Of a stretch of DNA of 9,140 bases, positions 1 through 5,417 are shown piece after piece. Under the pieces are notes generated by a model. That model saw only the letters and a program-made list of their open reading frames with translations. It did not search any database and was not told the DNA's origin. Within the stretch, counting starts at the first letter, position 1, and each line of letters begins with the position of its first letter. Source of the DNA: Chloroflexota bacterium (lineage in GTDB: Bacteria; Chloroflexota; Dehalococcoidia; Lucifugimonadales; VGZR01); NCBI GenBank assembly GCA_027625225.1, contig JAQBWG010000059.1:1-9140 (forward strand), read 5' to 3'. Made by a program: the position numbers and the translations under genes.

Positions 1-366
1 GTACATCTCGTCCACCGTCATCACGGCGAGCAGTTCGTTCTTCGGACTACGCAACGCGACGTCCGCACCCAATCGCACATCGGGGCCGGGGTCGGCAGGT
101 AGCGTTACAGGCATGGGAAACAACGCGCCCGATTCGAGACGCATCTCATCAAGCACACGCTGGTGGTCTGCTTTGCCCATGAACCTGTCCAGCGGCGAGA
201 AGGCGCCGACGGCCAGAAGTTCCAAATCGCACATCGCTCGGGGTGAAAGCTGTATGGAAGGCAACTTGCTGGCATATGCCTTCACGCTTTCCTGTTCGCT
301 TTGCGGTACCAGCAAATCAACGAGAGTACCGCCGTAAGGTGAAATAACTTCCTGTGCTTTGACCAT
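1..366 (-). CDS. sat: ATP sulfurylase (sulfate adenylyltransferase), N-terminal part
   Basis: This gene begins at an ATG at 366-364 and runs off the window edge, giving 122 N-terminal residues. The product would catalyse ATP + sulfate to APS + pyrophosphate in the cytoplasm, the first step of sulfate activation. The visible part matches the PUA-like N-terminal domain of single-chain Sat proteins: an N-terminal PYGGTLVDLL stretch, then LSPRAMCDLELLAVGAFSPL and FMGKADHQRVLDEMRL, and a FPMPVTLP segment. The catalytic HxGH region lies outside the window, so a fused APS kinase domain cannot be excluded. It lies 110 nt downstream of cysH on the same strand, and I see no convincing terminator between them, so an operon is likely. 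A weak AAAGGA lies 11 nt before the ATG. This is the homo-oligomeric Sat type, not the CysD/CysN heterodimer. Confidence 0.85.
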   Translation of the reverse strand, partial: MVKAQEVISPYGGTLVDLLVPQSEQESVKAYASKLPSIQLSPRAMCDLELLAVGAFSPLDRFMGKADHQRVLDEMRLESGALFPMPVTLPADPGPDVRLGADVALRSPKNELLAVMTVDEMY

Positions 367-476
367 TGTGTCCGATGTCCTTTCGTTCCCCGCACGCCCT
401 GATAGAACACGCGTGGCTATTGTGAATTACTGGCTTAAATGCCGTTCTTGAAAGTGAAAGACCGGGGGCAGATTCG

Positions 477-1265
477 TTACGCCTTGACCTCGGCCTTTTT
501 GTTATTTCCATTAGATTGTGGGCCCATGTGGATGCCGCACTCCTTGGGCATTCCGCGTTCCCACCACCAGCGTCCGGCGCGCTCGTCCTCGCCGGGCCGG
601 ATGGCCCGCGTGCATGGTGCGCAACCGATGCTGGTATACCCCTTGTCGTACAGCGAATTGTAGGGAACGTCGTATTCACGGATGTATTCCCATACCTGCT
701 TGGAATCCCAGTCCGCGAGAGGATTGATCTTCACGATGCCTCCGTGGGTCTCGTCAATCTCAATCTTGCGGACGTTCTTCCGGGTAGAACTCTGTGTGCG
801 CATCAGTCCGGTTACCCACGCATCCAGGTCCTTGAGCACGCGGTTCAACGGGTTCACTTTCCGCATCTCGCAGCAGAGCAACCGCAGCGAATAGCTCCGA
901 TAGAAGGGATTGATGCCGTGCTTGGCAACCATCGCAGCCAGGTCGTCCTGGTCTGGCGAGTACACCTCGATAGCCATGCCATAGCGGTCTCGGGCCTGGT
1001 CAATCACCTCGTACGTCTCCTGAGGTAGCCGGCCCGTATCTATCGTGAACACCCGGGCGCTCGGGTCCACCTTGTGCGCCATGTCCAGGATAGCCATGCC
1101 GCCTGACTGAAGGCTCGTGCATATCGCCGCCCGCCCGCCGAAACGGTCGAACGTCCACCGGAGCAGCTCTTCCGGAGTCTTGTCCTCGAACTCATCCGCC
1201 AGCTTCTGAACTTCTTCGGCTGTGGGGATAAGCTTGCTAGTTCGTTTTTTTTCTGTTTGTACCAT
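477..1265 (-). CDS. cysH: Assimilatory APS reductase (4Fe-4S type, CysH family)
   Basis: The 262-residue product would reduce adenylylsulfate to sulfite and AMP with thioredoxin as donor, in cytoplasmic assimilatory sulfate reduction. Visible motifs are a nucleotide-binding SLQSGGMAILDMA segment (about 51-63), TIDTGRLPQETY (74-85), a Cys pair at 131-132 (LLCCEMRKVNPL), CAPC at 215-218, and the catalytic Cys243 in KECGIH. The CC plus CxxC pairs are the 4Fe-4S ligands that mark APS reductases; Fe-S-free PAPS reductases keep only the ECGIH-type Cys. The frame is open back to an ATG at 1337, but I chose the ATG at 1265-1263: it has an AGAGG 8 nt upstream, the family N terminus fits, and the earlier start lies upstream of a terminator-like hairpin. 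The gene is probably controlled by the upstream leader (1289-1463). The function call is firm; the APS rather than PAPS substrate is inferred from the cysteines. Confidence 0.93.
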   Translation of the reverse strand: MVQTEKKRTSKLIPTAEEVQKLADEFEDKTPEELLRWTFDRFGGRAAICTSLQSGGMAILDMAHKVDPSARVFTIDTGRLPQETYEVIDQARDRYGMAIEVYSPDQDDLAAMVAKHGINPFYRSYSLRLLCCEMRKVNPLNRVLKDLDAWVTGLMRTQSSTRKNVRKIEIDETHGGIVKINPLADWDSKQVWEYIREYDVPYNSLYDKGYTSIGCAPCTRAIRPGEDERAGRWWWERGMPKECGIHMGPQSNGNNKKAEVKA

Positions 1266-1273
1266 TCCGGTTG

Positions 1274-1278
1274 CCTCT
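1274..1278 (-). promoter_or_regulatory. cysH ribosome-binding site
   Basis: On the minus strand AGAGG lies 8 nt before the ATG at 1265, with a second GGAG just upstream (1283-1280). It supports starting cysH at 1265 instead of the in-frame ATG at 1337, and it lies downstream of the leader terminator hairpin, as expected if cysH is translated only when transcription reads through. Confidence 0.6.
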
Positions 1279-1288
1279 ACTCCGGGCC

Positions 1289-1324
1289 AAAATAAAAGCC
1301 CCTCAGGTCTGGGACTTGAGGGGC
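1289..1324 (-). terminator. Intrinsic terminator-like hairpin in the cysH leader
   Basis: Read on the minus strand, a 12-bp stem (5' arm GCCCCTCAAGTC at 1324-1313, 3' arm GACCTGAGGGGC at 1309-1298, one G-U pair) closes a 3-nt loop and is followed at once by TTTTATTTT (1297-1289). This is a GC-rich hairpin plus U-rich tail, the form of a Rho-independent terminator. It lies upstream of cysH and after the putative cysH promoter, so it is placed to cause premature termination and not to end a gene. The stem also forms in plus-strand RNA, but that orientation lacks the U tail and is upstream of the prs promoter, so the minus-strand reading is preferred. Confidence 0.75.
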
Positions 1325-1463
1325 AATCTCTTACCAATCGTTTTAGGACAGCGCGCTACACCTGCACACGGTATGCAGGAGTCTTGGACGCTGTCCAAGC
1401 CCCTATACTCAAAGTGCAACAGGAGCAAACCTGGCTGTTGGCGACGAATTTCACAAACATCAT
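1298..1463 (-). promoter_or_regulatory. cysH leader RNA, candidate cysteine attenuator
   Basis: Besides the terminator, the leader has a CAACAG/CTGTTG hairpin (1440-1435 with 1422-1417) whose 3' arm covers two Cys codons; a CTTGGAC-AGC-GTCCAAG hairpin (1399-1383); CCTGCA pairing TGCAGG (1379-1374 with 1366-1361); and GGACAGCG (1396-1389), which can instead pair with CGCTGTCC (1353-1346), destroying the previous CTTGGAC hairpin. AGGGGC (1404-1399) can pair with GCCCCT (1324-1319), the 5' arm of the terminator, and CTTTGAG just upstream (1414-1408) could extend that pairing imperfectly, making a possible antiterminator just after the Cys codons. I do not recognise an S-box, T-box or cobalamin riboswitch core. 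The pairings are seen by eye; their energies and the switching order are inference. Confidence 0.45.
1356..1463 (-). CDS. Putative cysteine-rich leader peptide upstream of cysH
   Basis: A 35-codon frame starts with two ATGs (1463-1461 and 1460-1458) and ends at TAG (1358-1356). Codons 13-16 (1427-1416) read TGC TCC TGT TGC, Cys-Ser-Cys-Cys, the only cysteines in the peptide. It lies between a consensus-like promoter and a terminator-like hairpin, ahead of a gene for cysteine precursor synthesis. I infer a regulatory leader peptide whose translation reports Cys-tRNA supply: stalling at the Cys codons would favour read-through into cysH-sat, free translation would favour termination. There is no Shine-Dalgarno before the ATG, and the start lies about where transcription should begin, so translation may be leaderless; a GTG directly before the ATG pair (1466-1464) is also in frame. 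Short frames arise by chance, so the case rests on coincidence of position, codons and neighbouring gene. Confidence 0.5.
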   Translation of the reverse strand: MMFVKFVANSQVCSCCTLSIGAWTASKTPAYRVQV

Positions 1464-1470
1464 CACACTC

Positions 1471-1500
1471 ATTCTAGTTTGGCACTGGAGAGGGTGTCAA
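1471..1500 (-). promoter_or_regulatory. cysH-sat promoter (sigma-70 type)
   Basis: On the minus strand TTGACA (1500-1495) is a perfect -35 box and TAGAAT (1476-1471) a five-of-six -10 box, with an 18-nt spacer. Transcription would start near 1463-1465, at or next to the first ATG of the cysteine-rich reading frame. It fires away from the prs promoter, whose elements begin only about 10-30 bp further on. Confidence 0.7.
1479..1500. promoter_or_regulatory. Imperfect dyad over the cysH -35 region, possible operator
   Basis: TTGGCAC (1479-1485) and GTGTCAA (1494-1500) are inverted repeats with one mismatch and an 8-bp spacer. The dyad covers the -35 box and most of the spacer of the cysH promoter, where a repressor could exclude RNA polymerase. 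No cognate regulator is in the window, and half of the dyad is simply the -35 consensus, so chance is a serious alternative. Confidence 0.25.
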
Positions 1501-1531
1501 GGTAAACCTATCTGCCGGAAGCACGTCCCTG

Positions 1532-1540
1532 TGCTATAAT
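1532..1540 (+). promoter_or_regulatory. prs promoter, extended -10
   Basis: TGcTATAAT is a perfect -10 box (1535-1540) with the TGn extension. The -35 region at the right distance (around 1512-1517, CTGCCG) is weak, which the extended -10 can compensate. The start site should lie near 1547, giving a 5' leader of about 85 nt before prs. Confidence 0.6.
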
Positions 1541-1614
1541 TCGCGTCCGGCCTGGGGCGCCTTGTTTCTATACCAGCAACGTCTGAGGCACACTGCGTGC
1601 GGCGCATCAGAATC

Positions 1615-1620
1615 GAGAGG
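1615..1620 (+). promoter_or_regulatory. prs ribosome-binding site
   Basis: GAGAGG followed by AA lies about 9 nt before the ATG at 1631 and selects that start over the in-frame ATG at 1562, which is only about 15 nt from the predicted transcription start and would add 23 residues foreign to the family. Confidence 0.65.
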
Positions 1621-1630
1621 AACTACAACG

Positions 1631-2581
1631 ATGTCCCTGTTCGAAGACCTCAAAATCCTGAGTGGAAATGCTCACCCCGAACTCGCCAAAGACATCTGCG
1701 CATATCTTGGCGTAACCCTTGGCCGTTCGGAAGCTTTCAAGTTCAGTAACGACAACACGTTCGTACGCGTCCTTGAGAACATCCGCGAAAAAGACGTCTT
1801 TATCATCCAGCCCATAAGCACGCCCGTAAACGACAACCTTATGGAATTGCTTATCATGATTGACGCCGCCAAACGCGCATCCGCCGGTCGCATCACCGCC
1901 GTCATCCCCCACTACGCCTATGGCCGAACCGACAAGAAAGACCAGCCCCGTGTGGCCATCACCGCCCGGCTCGTCGCCGATTTCATCTCTGTGGCGGGGG
2001 CCGACCGGGTGCTCACAGTAGACCTCCACGCAGGCCAAATCCAGGGGTTCTTTAACATCCCTGTGGACGAACTTACCGCTGCTCCCATCATATCCGGCTA
2101 TTTTCAAAAACTGGCCGGCAAAGACCTCGTCGTTGTCGCCACCGACGTAGGCGACGCTAAGCGCGCCCGCGACATGGCCCGCCTACTCGACGCCCCCATC
2201 GCGATCATCGAAAAGCAGCGCCTGGGCAATCAGGACAAGGTTCGAGCGGCCAACCTCATCGGCAACGTCGAGGGGAAAAAGGCGTTGGCCATAGACGACG
2301 AAATCGGTACCGGCGGCACCATCGTCGCGGCCGTGAACGCCCTCGCCGAGCACGGCGCCGCCGAGATTTACTGCGCTGCCACGCACGGGCTTTTGAACGG
2401 CGATGCCGCCGAGAAACTCAAAGCGACCAAACTGAAGGAACTTGTCGTCACCGACACCGTTCCCATTTCCAAAGAAAAACGTTCCGACCGCGTCAAAGTG
2501 CTGTCTGTCGCGTCGCTACTTGGGGAAGCCATTCATCGCATCCACAGCGGCCTTTCCGTGGGCGCGATGTTCGACATGTAG
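1631..2581 (+). CDS. prs: Ribose-phosphate pyrophosphokinase (PRPP synthetase)
   Basis: The 316-residue product makes PRPP from ribose 5-phosphate and ATP in the cytoplasm, feeding purine, pyrimidine, NAD, histidine and tryptophan synthesis. Length is typical of class I enzymes. In order one sees the SGNAHPELA N terminus, the ATP-contacting region IPHYAYGRTDKKDQPR, the PRPP synthetase signature DLHAGQIQGFF with its catalytic-region His, a lysine-containing IIEKQR segment in the catalytic flexible loop region, and the ribose-phosphate-binding loop as DDEIGTGGT, where many homologues read DDxIDTGGT. The paired acidic residues are kept. The start at 1631 is set by the GAGAGG site and the homologous N terminus. 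prs is divergent from cysH and has its own extended -10 promoter. A 108-nt gap with another promoter separates it from secA, so co-transcription with secA is possible but not required. Confidence 0.95.
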   Translation: MSLFEDLKILSGNAHPELAKDICAYLGVTLGRSEAFKFSNDNTFVRVLENIREKDVFIIQPISTPVNDNLMELLIMIDAAKRASAGRITAVIPHYAYGRTDKKDQPRVAITARLVADFISVAGADRVLTVDLHAGQIQGFFNIPVDELTAAPIISGYFQKLAGKDLVVVATDVGDAKRARDMARLLDAPIAIIEKQRLGNQDKVRAANLIGNVEGKKALAIDDEIGTGGTIVAAVNALAEHGAAEIYCAATHGLLNGDAAEKLKATKLKELVVTDTVPISKEKRSDRVKVLSVASLLGEAIHRIHSGLSVGAMFDM

Positions 2582-2636
2582 GCACTCACCTTTTCCCTTC
2601 CCGCAACGTTTCATCAGATGAGGGCCCTACCTAGGC

Positions 2637-2645
2637 TGTTATAAT
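2637..2645 (+). promoter_or_regulatory. secA promoter, extended -10
   Basis: TGtTATAAT in the prs-secA gap is a perfect -10 box (2640-2645) with the TGn extension; no good -35 box lies at 17 nt. It would start transcription near 2652, about 38 nt before the secA ATG. A small CTGCA/TGCAG hairpin (2662-2675) would lie in the leader. The gap shows no clear intrinsic terminator for prs. Confidence 0.5.
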
Positions 2646-2689
2646 CGTTCCATAGTCACACCTGCACGTCTGCAGAGATAAGAACAACT

Positions 2690-5410
2690 ATGCTCAAGTC
2701 CATTGCAAAACTCCTCGGCGGCTCCAACGACAAGGTCATCAAAGACCTGCAGCGCGACGTGGACGACATCAACGCCATTGAGCCCGAGTTCCAAGCCCTC
2801 AGCGACGAACAACTCAAGGCCAAGACTCAGGAGTTCAAATCGCGCCTGAATAGTGGAGAAGCACCGGACGACCTTTTGCCGGAAGCGTTCGCCACCGTTC
2901 GCGAAGCCGCAAAACGCGTCATCGGTATGCGCCACTTCGACGTCCAACTCATGGGCGGCATCATTCTGCACGAAGGCAAAATCGCCGAGATGCGCACCGG
3001 TGAGGGTAAAACCCTCGTCGCTACGCTACCCACCTACCTGAACGCCCTTACCGGCAAAGGCGTGCACGTCATCACCGTCAACGACTACCTCGCCCGCCGT
3101 GACGCCCAGTGGATGGGTGCCGTCTACGACTTCCTGGGGCTCTCCACCGGCATCCTCCAGCACGACGGCGCATTTATGTACAACCCCGACCTTGTGCAAA
3201 ACGAAGAGGCCGACAGCAACGAAGCCCAGAAACCGCAGCCGGGGTTTGAGAAACTCTCGCCCGCCAAACGGCACGAAGCCTACCGGGCAGACATCACCTA
3301 CGGCACAAACAACGAGTACGGCTTCGACTACCTCCGAGACAACATGGTTGTGGACGCCTCGCAGCGCGTGCAAAAAGACCGTACGTACGCCATCGTTGAC
3401 GAGGTGGACAACATCCTCATTGACGAAGCTCGCACGCCGCTTATCATCAGCGGCCCTGCCCAAGAATCGCCGCAGGACTACGTCCGCTTCGCCCGCCTTG
3501 TACCTATGCTCAAAGAAGGCGAAGACTACACCATAGACCTCAAACACAAGAGTATCGCCCTTACCACCGACGGCACCGCGCGCGTCGAAAGCGCACTCAA
3601 AGTCAAAAACCTGTACGACGTCTCGAACTACGGCCTCGTCCAGTTTCTCGATAACGCCCTCAAGGCCAACATCATCTTCCATCGGGACAGTGACTACGTC
3701 GTCAAAGACGGCGAAGTCATCATCGTGGACGAATTTACCGGTCGTCTCATGCCCGGCCGCCGCTTCTCCGAAGGCCTGCACCAGGCCCTCGAAGCCAAGG
3801 AAGGCGTGAAGGTTCAACGTGAATCCATCACCTACGCCACCATCACCCTCCAGAACTACTTCCGCCTCTACGAGAAACTGGGCGGTATGACCGGAACGGC
3901 GCTGACCGAGGCCGAAGAGTTCTGGAAGATTTACAAGCTGGACGTCGTCGAAGTCCCCACCAACAAGCCGATGGTTCGCGACGACCGCCGCGACCACATC
4001 TACATGAACACCAAAGGGAAGTGGAAGGCCGTTGCAGATGAGATAGAAGAACTGCAAAAGACGGGCCAGCCTACCCTCGTCGGCACCACCGACATCGCCA
4101 AATCCGAGCATCTGAGCGAACTTCTCAATCGGCGCGGCGTGCGGCACGAAGTCCTCAACGCCAAGAATCACGCCCGTGAAGCTCACATCGTCGCCCAGGC
4201 CGGTCGCCTCGGCGCAGTCACCGTAGCCACTAACATGGCCGGTCGCGGCACCGACATCATCCTCGGCGGCAGTCCCGACCTCGCGGCCTCCAAGGAAGAG
4301 TGGCAGAAGGAACACGACAAAGTCCTCGAACTCGGCGGCCTGCATATAATCGGCACCGAGCGCCACGAAGCCCGACGCGTGGACAACCAGCTCCGCGGTC
4401 GCGCCGGACGTCAGGGCGACCCCGGCTCATCCCGGTTCTATATGGCCCTCGACGACGACCTCGTCAAGCGGTTCGGCGGCGAGCGTATCCAGTCGGTCAT
4501 GAGTTGGACCGGCATTGACGAAAACACCGCCATCGAAAACGGCATGATTTCCAAGTCCATCGAAAGCGCGCAGGTAAAGGTCGAAGCCTTCCATTTCGAT
4601 ATGCGCAAGCACCTCGTGGACTACGACGACATCGTGAACAAGCACCGCGACGTCATCTACAGCGAGCGCAACAAGGTACTCAGCGGTGCCGACCTAAAAG
4701 CCAACGTCGAATCCATGATTGAAAAAGAGTTGCTCCAGACCCTCGGCAACTACGTAACCGGCGCGCCCGAAAACTGGGACACCGAAACCATGGTGAAGGA
4801 ACTGGGTACCATCTTGTCCCTTCCGCCCGAACTCTCCGACCCTGACGGACTTGCTGAAATGTCCGCCGAGGAAATTGAGGAAGACTTACTTGCTCACGCC
4901 ACAGCCCTATATGAAGAGCGCGAAGCTAAATTCGGCTCCGAACTCACCCGCACCATCGAGCGCCAGGTCATGCTCCGCGTCATTGACTCTCACTGGGTGC
5001 AGCACCTCACATCTATGGAAAACCTCCGCACCGGAATCGGCCTCCACGCCTACGGACAGCGCGACCCCCTCGTCGCCTACAAAACGGAAGGCCACAAGCA
5101 GTTCCAGGAACTCCTCGGCCGCATCCAGCACGACATCGCCTACACCATCTACAACATCCAGGTGAACCCCGGAGCTAAGTCGGCGCAAAACGCCCCTGCC
5201 CAACCCAACGGCGGCCCGAACGGCGCTCCCCGCATGGCGGCAGGCAAGGGTTCTGCCGTGAAAATCGGTGGAGAAAGCGTCATGGCCAAAGTGGTCGGTG
5301 ACCGGAACAAAGAAGCCGTCGCTGCCGGCGGCAGGAAAATCGGACGCAACGAACTGTGCCCCTGCGGCAGCAACAAGAAGTACAAACGCTGCCACGGCGC
5401 CGCCAGCTAA
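2690..5410 (+). CDS. secA: Preprotein translocase ATPase SecA
   Basis: The 906-residue product is the motor ATPase that pushes unfolded preproteins through SecYEG, cycling between cytosol and membrane. It shows Walker A MRTGEGKT (101-108), DITYGTNNEYGFDYLRDNM (about 201-219), Walker B DEVD (237-240) followed by ILIDEARTPLIISG, the preprotein-crosslinking region with GGMTGTA, the second nucleotide-binding fold with NMAGRGTDIILGG and RGRAGRQGDPG, and a C-terminal SEC-C zinc motif with Cys890, Cys892, Cys901 and His902, which in other SecA proteins binds zinc and SecB or ribosomes. An acidic loop of about 25 extra residues compared with E. coli SecA lies near 157-190, between GLSTGILQ and the DITYG motif. 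The ribosome-binding site is poor (AGATAAGAA). All core motifs look intact. Confidence 0.97.
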   Translation: MLKSIAKLLGGSNDKVIKDLQRDVDDINAIEPEFQALSDEQLKAKTQEFKSRLNSGEAPDDLLPEAFATVREAAKRVIGMRHFDVQLMGGIILHEGKIAEMRTGEGKTLVATLPTYLNALTGKGVHVITVNDYLARRDAQWMGAVYDFLGLSTGILQHDGAFMYNPDLVQNEEADSNEAQKPQPGFEKLSPAKRHEAYRADITYGTNNEYGFDYLRDNMVVDASQRVQKDRTYAIVDEVDNILIDEARTPLIISGPAQESPQDYVRFARLVPMLKEGEDYTIDLKHKSIALTTDGTARVESALKVKNLYDVSNYGLVQFLDNALKANIIFHRDSDYVVKDGEVIIVDEFTGRLMPGRRFSEGLHQALEAKEGVKVQRESITYATITLQNYFRLYEKLGGMTGTALTEAEEFWKIYKLDVVEVPTNKPMVRDDRRDHIYMNTKGKWKAVADEIEELQKTGQPTLVGTTDIAKSEHLSELLNRRGVRHEVLNAKNHAREAHIVAQAGRLGAVTVATNMAGRGTDIILGGSPDLAASKEEWQKEHDKVLELGGLHIIGTERHEARRVDNQLRGRAGRQGDPGSSRFYMALDDDLVKRFGGERIQSVMSWTGIDENTAIENGMISKSIESAQVKVEAFHFDMRKHLVDYDDIVNKHRDVIYSERNKVLSGADLKANVESMIEKELLQTLGNYVTGAPENWDTETMVKELGTILSLPPELSDPDGLAEMSAEEIEEDLLAHATALYEEREAKFGSELTRTIERQVMLRVIDSHWVQHLTSMENLRTGIGLHAYGQRDPLVAYKTEGHKQFQELLGRIQHDIAYTIYNIQVNPGAKSAQNAPAQPNGGPNGAPRMAAGKGSAVKIGGESVMAKVVGDRNKEAVAAGGRKIGRNELCPCGSNKKYKRCHGAAS

Positions 5411-5417
5411 TTTCACC

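Noticed and set aside
1266..1337. N-terminal extension of cysH to the ATG at 1337
   Set aside because: It would place the start upstream of the terminator-like hairpin with coding sequence running through it, adds residues not typical of the family, and the ATG at 1265 has a good AGAGG site.
1266..1470. SAM (S-box), T-box or cobalamin riboswitch in the cysH leader
   Set aside because: I could not find the conserved cores of these classes; the Cys-codon reading frame explains the leader better, though a new riboswitch is not excluded.
1581..1610. Hairpin GCAC-ACTGC-GTGC inside CTGA/TCAG in the prs leader
   Set aside because: The stems are short and interrupted; there is no U tract and no reason to assign function.
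1562..1630. N-terminal extension of prs to the ATG at 1562
   Set aside because: It lies only about 15 nt from the predicted transcription start and adds 23 residues foreign to PRPP synthetases; the ATG at 1631 has GAGAGG and the homologous N terminus.
2611..2636. Short palindromes TCATCAGATGA, AGGGCCCT and CCTAGG after prs
   Set aside because: They are small, not followed by a U tract, and of a kind expected by chance, so I do not call a prs terminator.
3026..4366. Long open frame of 446 codons antisense to secA
   Set aside because: It is a shadow of C-ending codons in secA; its translation has no recognisable motif and lies opposite conserved SecA domains.
5268..5417. polX starting inside secA
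   Set aside because: These codons overlap the conserved SEC-C end of SecA and give low-complexity residues unlike PolX; the family N terminus begins at 5418.
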